Of a DNA stretch of 29,070 nt, positions 16,315-22,583 are shown in pieces; the stretch's first letter is position 1, and every line of letters starts with the position of its first letter. A model generated the notes under the pieces. It did no database searches. It was not told the origin of the DNA and was given only the letters and a program-made list of their open reading frames with translations. The translations under genes were made by a program, and so were the position numbers. Source of the stretch: an uncultured Clostridia bacterium (lineage in GTDB: Bacteria > Bacillota > Clostridia > Oscillospirales > Ruminococcaceae). Location of the stretch: positions 1-29,070 of the forward strand of contig CAMNVW010000004.1 of NCBI GenBank assembly GCA_946563605.1, read 5' to 3'.

Positions 16315-16351
16315 AAAACAGGAGCCGCACAGATGTGCGGCTCCTGTTTTT
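16315..16351 (+). terminator. Terminator of the M23 hydrolase gene
   Basis: AAAACAGGAGCCGCACA pairs over 17 bp with its complement around a tiny centre and ends in a T-run, 19 bases after the stop codon. Confidence 0.88.
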
Positions 16352-16402
16352 GTATACCTGTGATTTTTCTGCCCATCCTTTTTTTGTGAAAGGATGATTT
16401 TC

Positions 16403-16801
16403 ATGCGTTTGCTAAAACATTTCCCCCAGCCCAAAGACCGGACACACCGCCGAAAGCAGCTGCGTTTATTCTGGTCCAGCTTTTTTATCAGCAGCATTTT
16501 TATCTTATGCGTGGCAGCGTTCCTTTATGTTGCCAACGGTCAGCAGAGCGGCATCCACGAGCCGGTTTTGTCGGTGGTCATCCCGTCGCAGCAAAGCATC
16601 TATGAAAATGGAAAACAGCATTCCCAAATAGAGGACGCTGTTTCCTTGAGTTTCTTTGGATTAAAAACGGAGATTTCCTTGTCGGAGCTGCAATCGGTTT
16701 ACGGGGAGATTTCCCGTCTTTACGACCGATACGGCATTTTTATCCCTGCAAAATATCGGGCTGCCGCAGGAATCCTTTTCCTTTTGCGAAAGCTGCTTTA
16801 A
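16403..16801 (+). CDS. Small single-pass membrane protein of unknown function
   Basis: I do not recognise this 132-residue protein. It has a strongly basic N-terminus (K-D-R-T-H-R-R-K-Q), one membrane helix (about 26-45) and a modest soluble part with L-S-V-V-I-P and E-I-S-L-S-E-L-Q, which is probably extracytoplasmic. A short hydrophobic C-terminus follows. ATG 16403 is chosen for its AAAGGA about 9 bases upstream. An ATG at 16394 overlaps that site. No promoter was assigned, and the gene follows a strong terminator. Its stop codon overlaps the stop codon of the convergent permease gene in the four bases TTAA (16798-16801). Confidence 0.6.
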   Translation: MRLLKHFPQPKDRTHRRKQLRLFWSSFFISSIFILCVAAFLYVANGQQSGIHEPVLSVVIPSQQSIYENGKQHSQIEDAVSLSFFGLKTEISLSELQSVYGEISRLYDRYGIFIPAKYRAAAGILFLLRKLL

Positions 16802-17415
16802 TATTCCTTGCGGCTGACAATCCTGACAGAAAGATGAATCGAAAGCCACATTCCCAGTCCCAGAATCACCGCTGCGCCAATGATGACAAACGGTATAATA
16901 TCCGTCGGCAAGGACAGCCCTGCCTGCTGGAAAAGCATGGCGAATCCACCAAACAAGCCAAAAGGAATAAACATCATAAGCATCAGCAGAAGTCTGCTTT
17001 TTTGCGTGCCGAATTTATAGCACATCGGAATTTCTATGCCGGCTGCATACAGATGCACCAGCAGAGCTGCTCCGAGAATACCGGCAATATCCCCCAGCGG
17101 GACGCGCATGACCAGCAGATAGATTGCCGAAACCAGCAGGCTTACCAGCGAGAACAGACCTGTCACGGCATAGCGTGCCAGCACGATCTGTCTGCGGCTG
17201 ACCGGCAGGATGACGGCATATTTATCCCAGCGGTAAAACTCGTCGTAGGAAAAGAGGTTGAGAAAATAAGAAATGCACATCACGGAGGTTATCACGCTGG
17301 CTGCCTCCGGCTGACCCATACTGCCCCAAACCACATCAAAAACCAGAATGATAAACACCAGCGTCCTCAGCATTTTCTTGGTCGAAAACAAATCATTCAA
17401 AATAAGACCTTTCAT
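16798..17415 (-). CDS. ABC-2-type transporter membrane subunit (operon 3)
   Basis: This 205-residue permease has about six membrane helices and an N-terminal L-N-D-L-F-S-T-K-K segment before the first helix. An amphipathic Y-A-V-I-L-P-V-S-R-R-Q-I-V-L-A-R motif (about 67-82) follows helix 2. That 'lPvsr..iv.aRy' element is characteristic of the ABC-2 membrane subunits that pair with GntR-linked ATPases. The start is ATG at 17415, where AAGGAG lies just upstream. A longer frame from 17442 has no ribosome site. It ends in an overlapping stop with the convergent gene and no terminator is visible between them. Confidence 0.8.
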   Translation of the reverse strand: MKGLILNDLFSTKKMLRTLVFIILVFDVVWGSMGQPEAASVITSVMCISYFLNLFSYDEFYRWDKYAVILPVSRRQIVLARYAVTGLFSLVSLLVSAIYLLVMRVPLGDIAGILGAALLVHLYAAGIEIPMCYKFGTQKSRLLLMLMMFIPFGLFGGFAMLFQQAGLSLPTDIIPFVIIGAAVILGLGMWLSIHLSVRIVSRKEY

Positions 17416-17475
17416 AAAGCTCCTTCTTTCTTCTATCAACAATCAACACAGCTTCCAATCAGTCATACCTGATTT

Positions 17476-18327
17476 TCAGTCTGTACACAGCATCACCATC
17501 AGGTCGTCCAGACTGATGGCATCGACCAGAACATTTGGATACTGCTTGCTAAAGCTTTCCTTATCCCGAATCAGCGCTTCGCTGTCATATTTGCCGTCCT
17601 TGATTTTCATAACCAAGCTGCTGTTAAGCGAATGGATGGTTTCCCTGTCCGCCTTTGCGATGCCGTAGCTGTAAAGGATATCGTCCTTATTTTTGCTCAT
17701 CAAAACTTTCCCCTGATGGACAAAGGTGATGTAATCCGCGACGCGCTCCAAATCGCTTGTGATATGGGACGAAACCAGGATAGACGATTCCCCGTCCGCG
17801 ATAAATTCCAAGAACAGGTCGAGGATTTCTGCGCGCACCACAGGGTCCAAACCGCTGGTCGGCTCGTCAAGAATGAGCAGCTTTGCATGGTGGCTCATTG
17901 CCACCGCAAGCGACAGTTTCATCTTCATGCCGCGGGAAAAATCTTTGATCTGCTTTTTTTGCGGAAGTTTAAATTTCTCCAAATACTGCTGATATTGTTC
18001 CGGCTCCCAATTCCGGTAGACATTTTTCATCACCTTGCCGATATCCGAAACATTCATCGTCTGGTTAAACGCCAGTTCATCGAACACCACTCCGATGGCT
18101 TCCCTGTCCTGCGCGGTGATGCCCTCGTGTCCAAAGATGGAGATTTTTCCGCTGTCAAGAGATATCATTCCCAGAAGCGCCTTCATGGTGGTGGATTTTC
18201 CAGCGCCGTTCTCGCCGATCAATCCCATGATTGCTCCCTTTGGAAGCGCAAAGCTGACGTTGTTCAACGCAAACTGCTGATAATGTTTGCAGATATTCTC
18301 CACCTGTAAAATCATGTTTTCTTCCAT
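17476..18327 (-). CDS. ABC transporter ATP-binding protein (operon 3)
   Basis: This 283-residue ABC ATPase has Walker A GENGAGKST (38-46), a signature loop FSRGMKMK (130-137), Walker B LLILDE (150-155) and the H-loop histidine in VSSHIT (188). The SRGMK signature is the form usual for bacitracin- and YtrB-type exporters linked to GntR regulators. A C-terminal extension of about 70 residues with K-I-K-D-G-K-Y-D-S-E-A follows the core. ATG 18327 follows GGAAAGGG by about 11 bases and lies 25 bases from the GntR stop. An alternative ATG at 18315 has a weaker site. The gene is followed 60 bases later by its permease. The complex sits at the cytoplasmic membrane and its substrate is unknown. Confidence 0.87.
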   Translation of the reverse strand: MEENMILQVENICKHYQQFALNNVSFALPKGAIMGLIGENGAGKSTTMKALLGMISLDSGKISIFGHEGITAQDREAIGVVFDELAFNQTMNVSDIGKVMKNVYRNWEPEQYQQYLEKFKLPQKKQIKDFSRGMKMKLSLAVAMSHHAKLLILDEPTSGLDPVVRAEILDLFLEFIADGESSILVSSHITSDLERVADYITFVHQGKVLMSKNKDDILYSYGIAKADRETIHSLNSSLVMKIKDGKYDSEALIRDKESFSKQYPNVLVDAISLDDLMVMLCTD

Positions 18328-18352
18328 AAACACCCAGACCCTTTCCTGTTCC

Positions 18353-18724
18353 CTAGTCCTCATAAAGAAGAACCAGCATTTCTCTGAGTTCTTCCAGCGT
18401 AATCGAAGCGGCTTTCGCCTGCTCGACCGCCTTTTCCAACATTTCCTCTACCTTTTTTCGCTGCTCCTCCCGCATCAATTCCAAATTTCTCGGCGCGACA
18501 AAGCATCCCTTGCCCGCTACCGTAACCACAAACCCGTCCCGTTCCAGATCCTCATACGCTCTCTTGGTCGTGATGACGCTGATGTGCAGGTCCCTTGCCA
18601 GCGCGCGCATGGAAGGAAGCATCTCCCCTTCCTGCAATTCGCCGCTGAGGATGCTGTTCTTGATCTGGACTGTGATTTGCTCATAAATTGGTTTTCCGCT
18701 GGAGTTGCTGATGATCAGATTCAA
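18353..18724 (-). CDS. YtrA-type GntR-family transcriptional regulator (operon 3)
   Basis: This 123-residue regulator has the GntR winged helix at about 12-76. KPIYEQITVQIKNSILSG is the first helix, LPSMRALARDLHISVITTKRAYEDL contains the helix-turn-helix, and VAGKGCFVA is the wing. The tail is helical and acidic-basic mixed (M-R-E-E-Q-R-K-K-V-E-E-M-L), with no effector domain. It is the most canonical of the three such proteins here. The start is TTG at 18724, with a modest purine-rich site upstream, so expression may be kept low. A long AT palindrome covers its promoter. The operon order is regulator, ATPase, permease, as in operons 1 and 2, but it runs the other way. Confidence 0.88.
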   Translation of the reverse strand: MNLIISNSSGKPIYEQITVQIKNSILSGELQEGEMLPSMRALARDLHISVITTKRAYEDLERDGFVVTVAGKGCFVAPRNLELMREEQRKKVEEMLEKAVEQAKAASITLEELREMLVLLYED

Positions 18725-18750
18725 AAAATCACCAACCCTTATCTGCGTAT

Positions 18751-18779
18751 ATACTGTATATATCGTATATATACAGTAT
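18751..18779. promoter_or_regulatory. Palindromic operator of the third GntR operon
   Basis: Arms ATACTGTATATA (18751-18762) and TATATACAGTAT (18768-18779) are perfect complements around TCGTA. The palindrome contains the -10 hexamer of the leftward promoter. Assignment to the adjacent regulator is by position. Confidence 0.75.
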
Positions 18780-18801
18780 CACACTTATTTTCTCTTGTCA
18801 A
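18773..18801 (-). promoter_or_regulatory. Sigma-A promoter of the third GntR-ABC operon
   Basis: Read leftward, a perfect TTGACA (18801-18796), a 17-bp spacer and TACTGT (18778-18773) form the promoter. The -10 lies inside the operator palindrome. Confidence 0.75.
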
Positions 18802-18842
18802 GTATGTTTTTCTTTTTTCTGCTGGAAATGTTATCCGCCGGA

Positions 18843-18851
18843 TGTTATACT
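18843..18851 (+). promoter_or_regulatory. Extended -10 promoter of the small membrane-protein gene
   Basis: TGTTATACT is an extended -10 element 40 bases upstream of ATG 18891. No clear -35 is seen, which extended -10 promoters tolerate. Confidence 0.5.
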
Positions 18852-18890
18852 GAATTGATATCTTTGATTGTATTGGAGGATTTAAAATAG

Positions 18891-19154
18891 ATGAAAGAAT
18901 TACTGCACGATAAACGCTACCTGATACTGCAAGGACTGTCGATTGTTTTCGCAGTCATTTATCTGCTTTACACCAAAGGCTACCAGACCACCCCCATCTG
19001 GATCAGCTGGATTCTGTGCCTTTTGATGTTCTTTGTTACCATGATTGATTCCGCCATCAAAAAGCGCTGGATTCTGACCTCGCTGAACCTCGCGATGGTG
19101 ATTTTATTTTTTATGAGCCTGATGGTGCTCCCCTACGGCACACAGCTCCTTTAA
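18891..19154 (+). CDS. Small three-helix membrane protein of unknown function
   Basis: This 87-residue hydrophobic protein has helices at about 11-26, 35-52 and 61-79, separated by short basic loops (K-G-Y-Q-T-T-P, K-K-R-W). I recognise no family. ATG 18891 has GGAGG about 11 bases upstream. Only 20 bases separate it from the ParB-like gene downstream, so they are probably one transcript. It is divergent from the third GntR operon. The 166 bases between the two genes hold that operon's operator and both promoters, so the GntR protein could affect this gene too. Confidence 0.65.
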   Translation: MKELLHDKRYLILQGLSIVFAVIYLLYTKGYQTTPIWISWILCLLMFFVTMIDSAIKKRWILTSLNLAMVILFFMSLMVLPYGTQLL

Positions 19155-19174
19155 CGATAAGGAAGGAAGTTACC

Positions 19175-19792
19175 ATGAACACAATCAAGCGAATCGAACA
19201 TATCTCCGAGTGTCCTTGTGCCGAAGCACGGTATATCGCTCTGCGCAATGCTTACCTGCTGGACGGACGATCCGTTTATTTTGAAATTCTGGGCAAAGAT
19301 TCCGCCATGATTCTCAACTACACCGGTGAGCGTTTGGCGGAACTGATTGCGGAATTTCGTTTCTACAATTACAATATCACCCGCTACTATGACGCGCAGC
19401 ACCGCCTGCTGCGCAGCTATGAACCCGTTCCTCTGACGGAAGCTGCTATCGCTGACTTGCAGCCATCGCAGTTTTATGTCAACAAGGACAAGCTTCAAAA
19501 CTGCGCTTCTTGGATAGAAAGCAAGGAACAACTTATCATCCCTGTTTTCCCTGACAGCAATATCATCTGTGACGGGCATACCAGACTGTATGCCGCTTGG
19601 CAAAAGGGCATCTCCCAGTGTTATACTTATCCTGCCGACGATGTGGATCAGTATATCCACGATTTTGTACGGGAGGCTCAAACACGCGGAATCTATCGCA
19701 TTGATGATCTCACGCCGCTGTATGATGAGGATTACAAAAAGCTGTGGTACGCCTTCTGCGACAAATATTTTGCATCTCAACAGCAAAACTGA
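19175..19792 (+). CDS. ParB/Srx-fold-like protein of unknown role
   Basis: The product has 205 residues. Residues of about 93-175 follow the ParB N-terminal (sulfiredoxin-like) pattern: L-Q-P-S-Q-F-Y-V-N-K-D-K-L, then I-I-P-V-F-P-D, the hallmark D-G-H-T-R (133-137), A-A-W-Q-K-G and a final D-D-V-D-Q-Y segment. In true ParB proteins the equivalent motif binds CTP or DNA-linked nucleotides. In other members of the fold it serves nuclease or transferase reactions. There is no DNA-binding helix-turn-helix, so a chromosome-segregation role is unlikely. The first 90 residues are of unknown fold. ATG 19175 has GGAAGGA upstream. A shared terminator lies just beyond the stop. Confidence 0.6.
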   Translation: MNTIKRIEHISECPCAEARYIALRNAYLLDGRSVYFEILGKDSAMILNYTGERLAELIAEFRFYNYNITRYYDAQHRLLRSYEPVPLTEAAIADLQPSQFYVNKDKLQNCASWIESKEQLIIPVFPDSNIICDGHTRLYAAWQKGISQCYTYPADDVDQYIHDFVREAQTRGIYRIDDLTPLYDEDYKKLWYAFCDKYFASQQQN

Positions 19793-19803
19793 TTCCAGAC
19801 GCA

Positions 19804-19838
19804 AAAACGGGGAAGGACGAACTGTCCTTCCCCGTTTT
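19804..19838. terminator. Bidirectional terminator between ParB-like and GNAT genes
   Basis: A 15-bp stem, AAAACGGGGAAGGAC with GTCCTTCCCCGTTTT, is followed rightward by ATTTTATTTTT and leftward by the TTTT of the opposite arm. It lies between convergent genes. Confidence 0.85.
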
Positions 19839-19841
19839 ATT

Positions 19842-20282
19842 TTATTTTTCCCGAATCATCTGTCCGTAGTTTAACATCTCAAAGCCCAGTTGGCTGTACA
19901 GCTGTTTTGCCTTTGGATTTTCCGGGCAAACCTCCAAGCGGAAGCGTTTTGCCTGCGGATATTCCGCAAACAACCACTCAAAATAGCGGTGACCGTAGCC
20001 TTTGCCGCGGTTTTCCGGCGTGAAGTAGAGCTCCTCCGCCTGTACGGTAAAGCCGCCTGCTTCACAGCTCCAGTAAAACGCAAGCAGTGCATAACCGATG
20101 CGCTCGCCGTTTTCGGTAATCATCAGTCCGCGCATATATGGATTGCAGCGGAGAGACTCCTCGAAGGTCGCCTCAAAGTTTTCACAGCTTACCTCATGCA
20201 GGCAGGCTGGTCCCGAATAAAAGTCTTTGGACATTTCGATGTATGCCTGTTTGTCCTCTGGCATAAAATCGCGAATTTGCAT
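19842..20282 (-). CDS. GNAT-family N-acetyltransferase
   Basis: This 146-residue protein has the GNAT fold. It has an N-terminal I-R-D-F-M-P-E-D strand, the acetyl-CoA pyrophosphate loop R-G-K-G-Y-G (92-97) after the strand A-E-E-L-Y-F, and the C-terminal N-P-K-A-K-Q-L-Y-S-Q-L-G-F-E (motif B). It should transfer an acetyl group from acetyl-CoA to an amine. The acceptor, whether small molecule, antibiotic or protein, cannot be told. ATG 20282 has GGAGG 7 bases upstream and a sigma-A promoter at 20313-20341. It is monocistronic. Confidence 0.85.
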   Translation of the reverse strand: MQIRDFMPEDKQAYIEMSKDFYSGPACLHEVSCENFEATFEESLRCNPYMRGLMITENGERIGYALLAFYWSCEAGGFTVQAEELYFTPENRGKGYGHRYFEWLFAEYPQAKRFRLEVCPENPKAKQLYSQLGFEMLNYGQMIREK

Positions 20283-20312
20283 TGTCTTTTTCCTCCTTAT
20301 AGTGTTCTATCC

Positions 20313-20341
20313 ATTATAGCCTACCGCACTTGGTTTGGCAA
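20313..20341 (-). promoter_or_regulatory. Sigma-A promoter of the GNAT gene
   Basis: Read leftward, TTGCCA (20341-20336), a 17-bp spacer and a perfect TATAAT (20318-20313). Confidence 0.75.
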
Positions 20342-20397
20342 GCCCTTTCCGACAAACATCCTGCTTCTGTCTTCCGATAAAATCCTTTTGCGCGCTC

Positions 20398-20426
20398 TTT
20401 ACACCCTGCCGCTTTTCCACTATAAT
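20398..20426 (+). promoter_or_regulatory. Sigma-A promoter reading into repeat block A toward metF
   Basis: TTTACA (20398-20403), a 17-bp spacer and a perfect TATAAT (20421-20426). No gene starts directly after it. Repeat block A begins at 20455 and the next gene is metF at 21030. It is probably the metF-operon promoter, with the repeat transcribed as a leader of about 600 bases. Confidence 0.65.
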
Positions 20427-20454
20427 GTAATGAAACATCCCTCTGTTGTGTCAT

Positions 20455-20995
20455 AAAAGTTTTACTCAATTTTTTTCAAAAAATTGCGAGGTGCAGGAGC
20501 AGCGCTCTTGCTCGCCCATCGTAATGGGCGAAACACCCCAAATAAAAAAATAAAAAACAATAAAAAACGATAGGGGAACAAAAGCAGTTTCGATGCTGTG
20601 GTACGTCAGTACCGTTTCACGAAGTGAAACTGCTTAAAAAAATAATATAAAAACGATAGGGGAACAAAAGCAGTTTCGATGCTGTGGTACGTCAGTACCG
20701 TTTCACGAAGTGAAACCCACTGTTCTCTTGATTTAAAATGAAAAGCCTATACTGTCCAAAATCATCCACTGGATAATTTGGGAGCGCAGAATGTTTTTAT
20801 GGGGAAAAACCTTTTCTCTTGCAAAGAAGTTGAGAAGTAAAGGCAAAGCTCCACACCCCTGCTCAAACTTTCGTTTGAGCTTGCCTCTTTTTCCAAATGC
20901 GCCTGACGATAAGGTGTTTCGCACTTTGCGAAGTGCGCCCAAAGGCTTCGCCTCTGGACACCACCACCTTTTGAAAAAGGTGGACGAAAACTTTT
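20455..20995. repeat. Palindromic mosaic element A (541 bp, inverted terminal modules)
   Basis: The whole intergenic space upstream of metF is filled by hairpin modules. The left end (20455-20537) and the inverted right end (20913-20995) are both 83 bp and have the same plan: AAAAGTTTT, hairpin 1 around TTTTTCAAAA, hairpin 2, hairpin 3 of form CGC-stem-CGNA-stem-GCG, then AAACACC. The stem arms differ between ends but remain paired. Inside lie two tandem 86-bp units (20568-20716), then 20736-20781 and 20848-20925, which recur inverted in block C. No convincing protein is encoded. Confidence 0.75.
20568..20716. repeat. Two tandem copies of an 86-bp-period double-hairpin unit
   Basis: A 63-bp sequence (20568-20630) recurs without change at 20654-20716. 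Each copy ends in two adjacent hairpins: GGTAC-GTCA-GTACC and GTTTCAC-GAA-GTGAAAC. The same 36-bp double hairpin also occurs at 25166-25201, at 25259-25294 and inverted at 28932-28967. Confidence 0.9.
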
Positions 20996-21029
20996 ATTTT
21001 AAAAACGATTCACGAAAGGTGTGATCCCT

Positions 21030-21905
21030 ATGAAATTAAAATCGCTGTTCGAAGAAAAGAAAACCGTCTTTTCCTTTGAAATATTCCCTCCGAAAAAAAC
21101 AAGCTCCATCCAGACGATCTACGACACACTGGACGCTCTCTCCGGTCTGTCCCCTGATTTTATCAGCGTGACCTACGGTGCAGGCGGCAATCCTGCCGAC
21201 CGTTCGACGGTACAGATCGCTTCCACCATCAAGCACAAATACAACATCGAACCGCTGGCGCACCTGACCTGCGTCAATTCCACCCATGAGCACATCGGAT
21301 TGATTTTAGACGACCTTCGCCAAAACGGCATCGAAAACATCCTTGCCCTGCGCGGCGATATCAACCCCAACATTCCGCCGCAGACCGACTACCGTTACGC
21401 CTGCGACCTGATTCGGGAACTCAATACCTGCGGCGAATTTGACCTTGCGGCAGCCTGTTATCCCGAGGGACACCCAGAATGTCCCAACATGGAGGACGAT
21501 ATCCTGCATCTCAAGCAAAAGGTGGATGCAGGCGCTACCCATCTGATTTCACAGCTGTTCTTCGACAACAACGATTTTTATAATTTCCTCTACCGTGTCC
21601 GTGAAGCCGGTATCATGGTGCCGATCGAAGCCGGCATCATGCCGGTCACCAACCGCAAGCAGATTGAACGGATGGTTTCGCTGTGCGGCGCGAGCCTGCC
21701 AAAAAAATTCGTCAAAATCATGCACCGCTACGGCGACGATCCTGCTGCCATGCAGGACGCAGGCATCGCCTATGCCGTAGAGCAGATCGTTGACCTGATT
21801 TCCAACGGTGTGCAGGGGATTCACTTATACACCATGAACAATCCGCTGATAGCTCACAGAATCAGTCAATCGGTTGCAAGTCTCATCCGCTGTTCCAACC
21901 ACTAG
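21030..21905 (+). CDS. metF: 5,10-Methylenetetrahydrofolate reductase
   Basis: MetF is a flavoenzyme that reduces 5,10-methylene-THF to 5-methyl-THF, the methyl donor for the MetH encoded two genes downstream. The 291 residues have the TIM-barrel signatures F-S-F-E-I-F-P-P-K (14-22, with the catalytic Glu at 17) and T-Y-G-A-G-G. Also present are the flavin-binding L-A-L-R-G-D (about 105-110), C-Y-P-E-G-H-P-E and Q-L-F-F-D-N. The length is normal for bacterial MetF. I chose ATG 21030 because AAAGGTG ends 8 bases upstream. A GTG at 21021 overlaps that site. The gene is 9 bases from the next and forms an operon with it. Its likely promoter lies far upstream, beyond repeat block A. Confidence 0.95.
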   Translation: MKLKSLFEEKKTVFSFEIFPPKKTSSIQTIYDTLDALSGLSPDFISVTYGAGGNPADRSTVQIASTIKHKYNIEPLAHLTCVNSTHEHIGLILDDLRQNGIENILALRGDINPNIPPQTDYRYACDLIRELNTCGEFDLAAACYPEGHPECPNMEDDILHLKQKVDAGATHLISQLFFDNNDFYNFLYRVREAGIMVPIEAGIMPVTNRKQIERMVSLCGASLPKKFVKIMHRYGDDPAAMQDAGIAYAVEQIVDLISNGVQGIHLYTMNNPLIAHRISQSVASLIRCSNH

Positions 21906-21914
21906 GGGGCTGCC

Positions 21915-22583
21915 ATGCTGTATCCTCTCCATTCGATTCCGATTCCCGAGATCGTCCGCTATGCGCTGGGGGCAAAGATTGACCCGATTCCGCAGGACTT
22001 TTTGCAGCAGGCACAGTCTGCCGCCGATGAGCTGCTCGGCGTCTGTCAGCCGCAGTATCATTATCTTGTGTATCCGGTGCAGCCGCTGCTGGACTCCTTT
22101 TTATCCGGCAAGGACATCCGCCGCCATCTTAACGGATGCACCGACTGCGTTTTGTTCTGTGCTACACTGGGTGCGCAGGTCGATACGCTGATTCGCCGCA
22201 CACAATTTCACGACATGGCAAAAGCATTGTGGCTGGACGCTGCCGCTTCGACCGCCATCGAGGAAGTTTGCGACGGCGTTCAGCAAAGCATCTCCGACAC
22301 ATTACAGAAACAGCTGACCACCCGTTTCAGCTGCGGTTACGGCGATCTGCCACTGAACACGCAGGCACACTTTTTATCTATTTTGGACGCGCACCGTAAA
22401 ATCGGACTGACGCTCAGTGTTTCGGGGATGCTGATGCCGATCAAATCGGTCACAGCCGTCATTGGTATCTTCGACGAACCTGCTCCATGCTGTGAAAGCA
22501 TTTCCCCCTGCGATATCTGCCATCTGCGGACAAGCTGCCAATTCAGAAGAAAGGGTGTTTTTTGTGGAAAACAATTTGATTGA
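21915..22583 (+). CDS. Stand-alone MetH activation-domain protein
   Basis: This 222-residue protein resembles the vitamin B12-dependent methionine synthase activation domain. R-F-S-C-G-Y-G-D-L-P-L begins at about 137 (the S-adenosylmethionine-binding RxxxGYG), and M-P-I-K-S-V-T-A-V-I-G lies near 174-184. In E. coli-type MetH this domain is the C-terminus. It supplies AdoMet and a reducing partner to rescue oxidised cob(II)alamin. Here it is a separate gene just before a metH that lacks it, so the two proteins probably act together. The tail is cysteine-rich (C192, C193, C199, C202, C208, C217), which suggests an iron-sulfur or redox role, as seen in anaerobic relatives. ATG 21915 follows GGGGG closely. 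The last 20 bases overlap metH. Confidence 0.85.
   Translation: MLYPLHSIPIPEIVRYALGAKIDPIPQDFLQQAQSAADELLGVCQPQYHYLVYPVQPLLDSFLSGKDIRRHLNGCTDCVLFCATLGAQVDTLIRRTQFHDMAKALWLDAAASTAIEEVCDGVQQSISDTLQKQLTTRFSCGYGDLPLNTQAHFLSILDAHRKIGLTLSVSGMLMPIKSVTAVIGIFDEPAPCCESISPCDICHLRTSCQFRRKGVFCGKQFD

Noticed and set aside
20568..20716. CRISPR-like array
   Set aside because: There are only two copies, the repeated part is most of the unit, there are no variable spacers of even length, and no cas genes are in the window.
20791..21024. Short frame in block A sharing a peptide with a leftward frame in block C (28615-28806)
   Set aside because: The shared peptide follows from the nearly identical DNA of the repeat. 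The frames have no ribosome sites, and block A units (86 bp) do not keep frame.
20427..21029. SAM riboswitch or T-box upstream of the metF operon
   Set aside because: No S-box core or T-box sequence could be traced. All hairpins in this span are explained by the repeat family.
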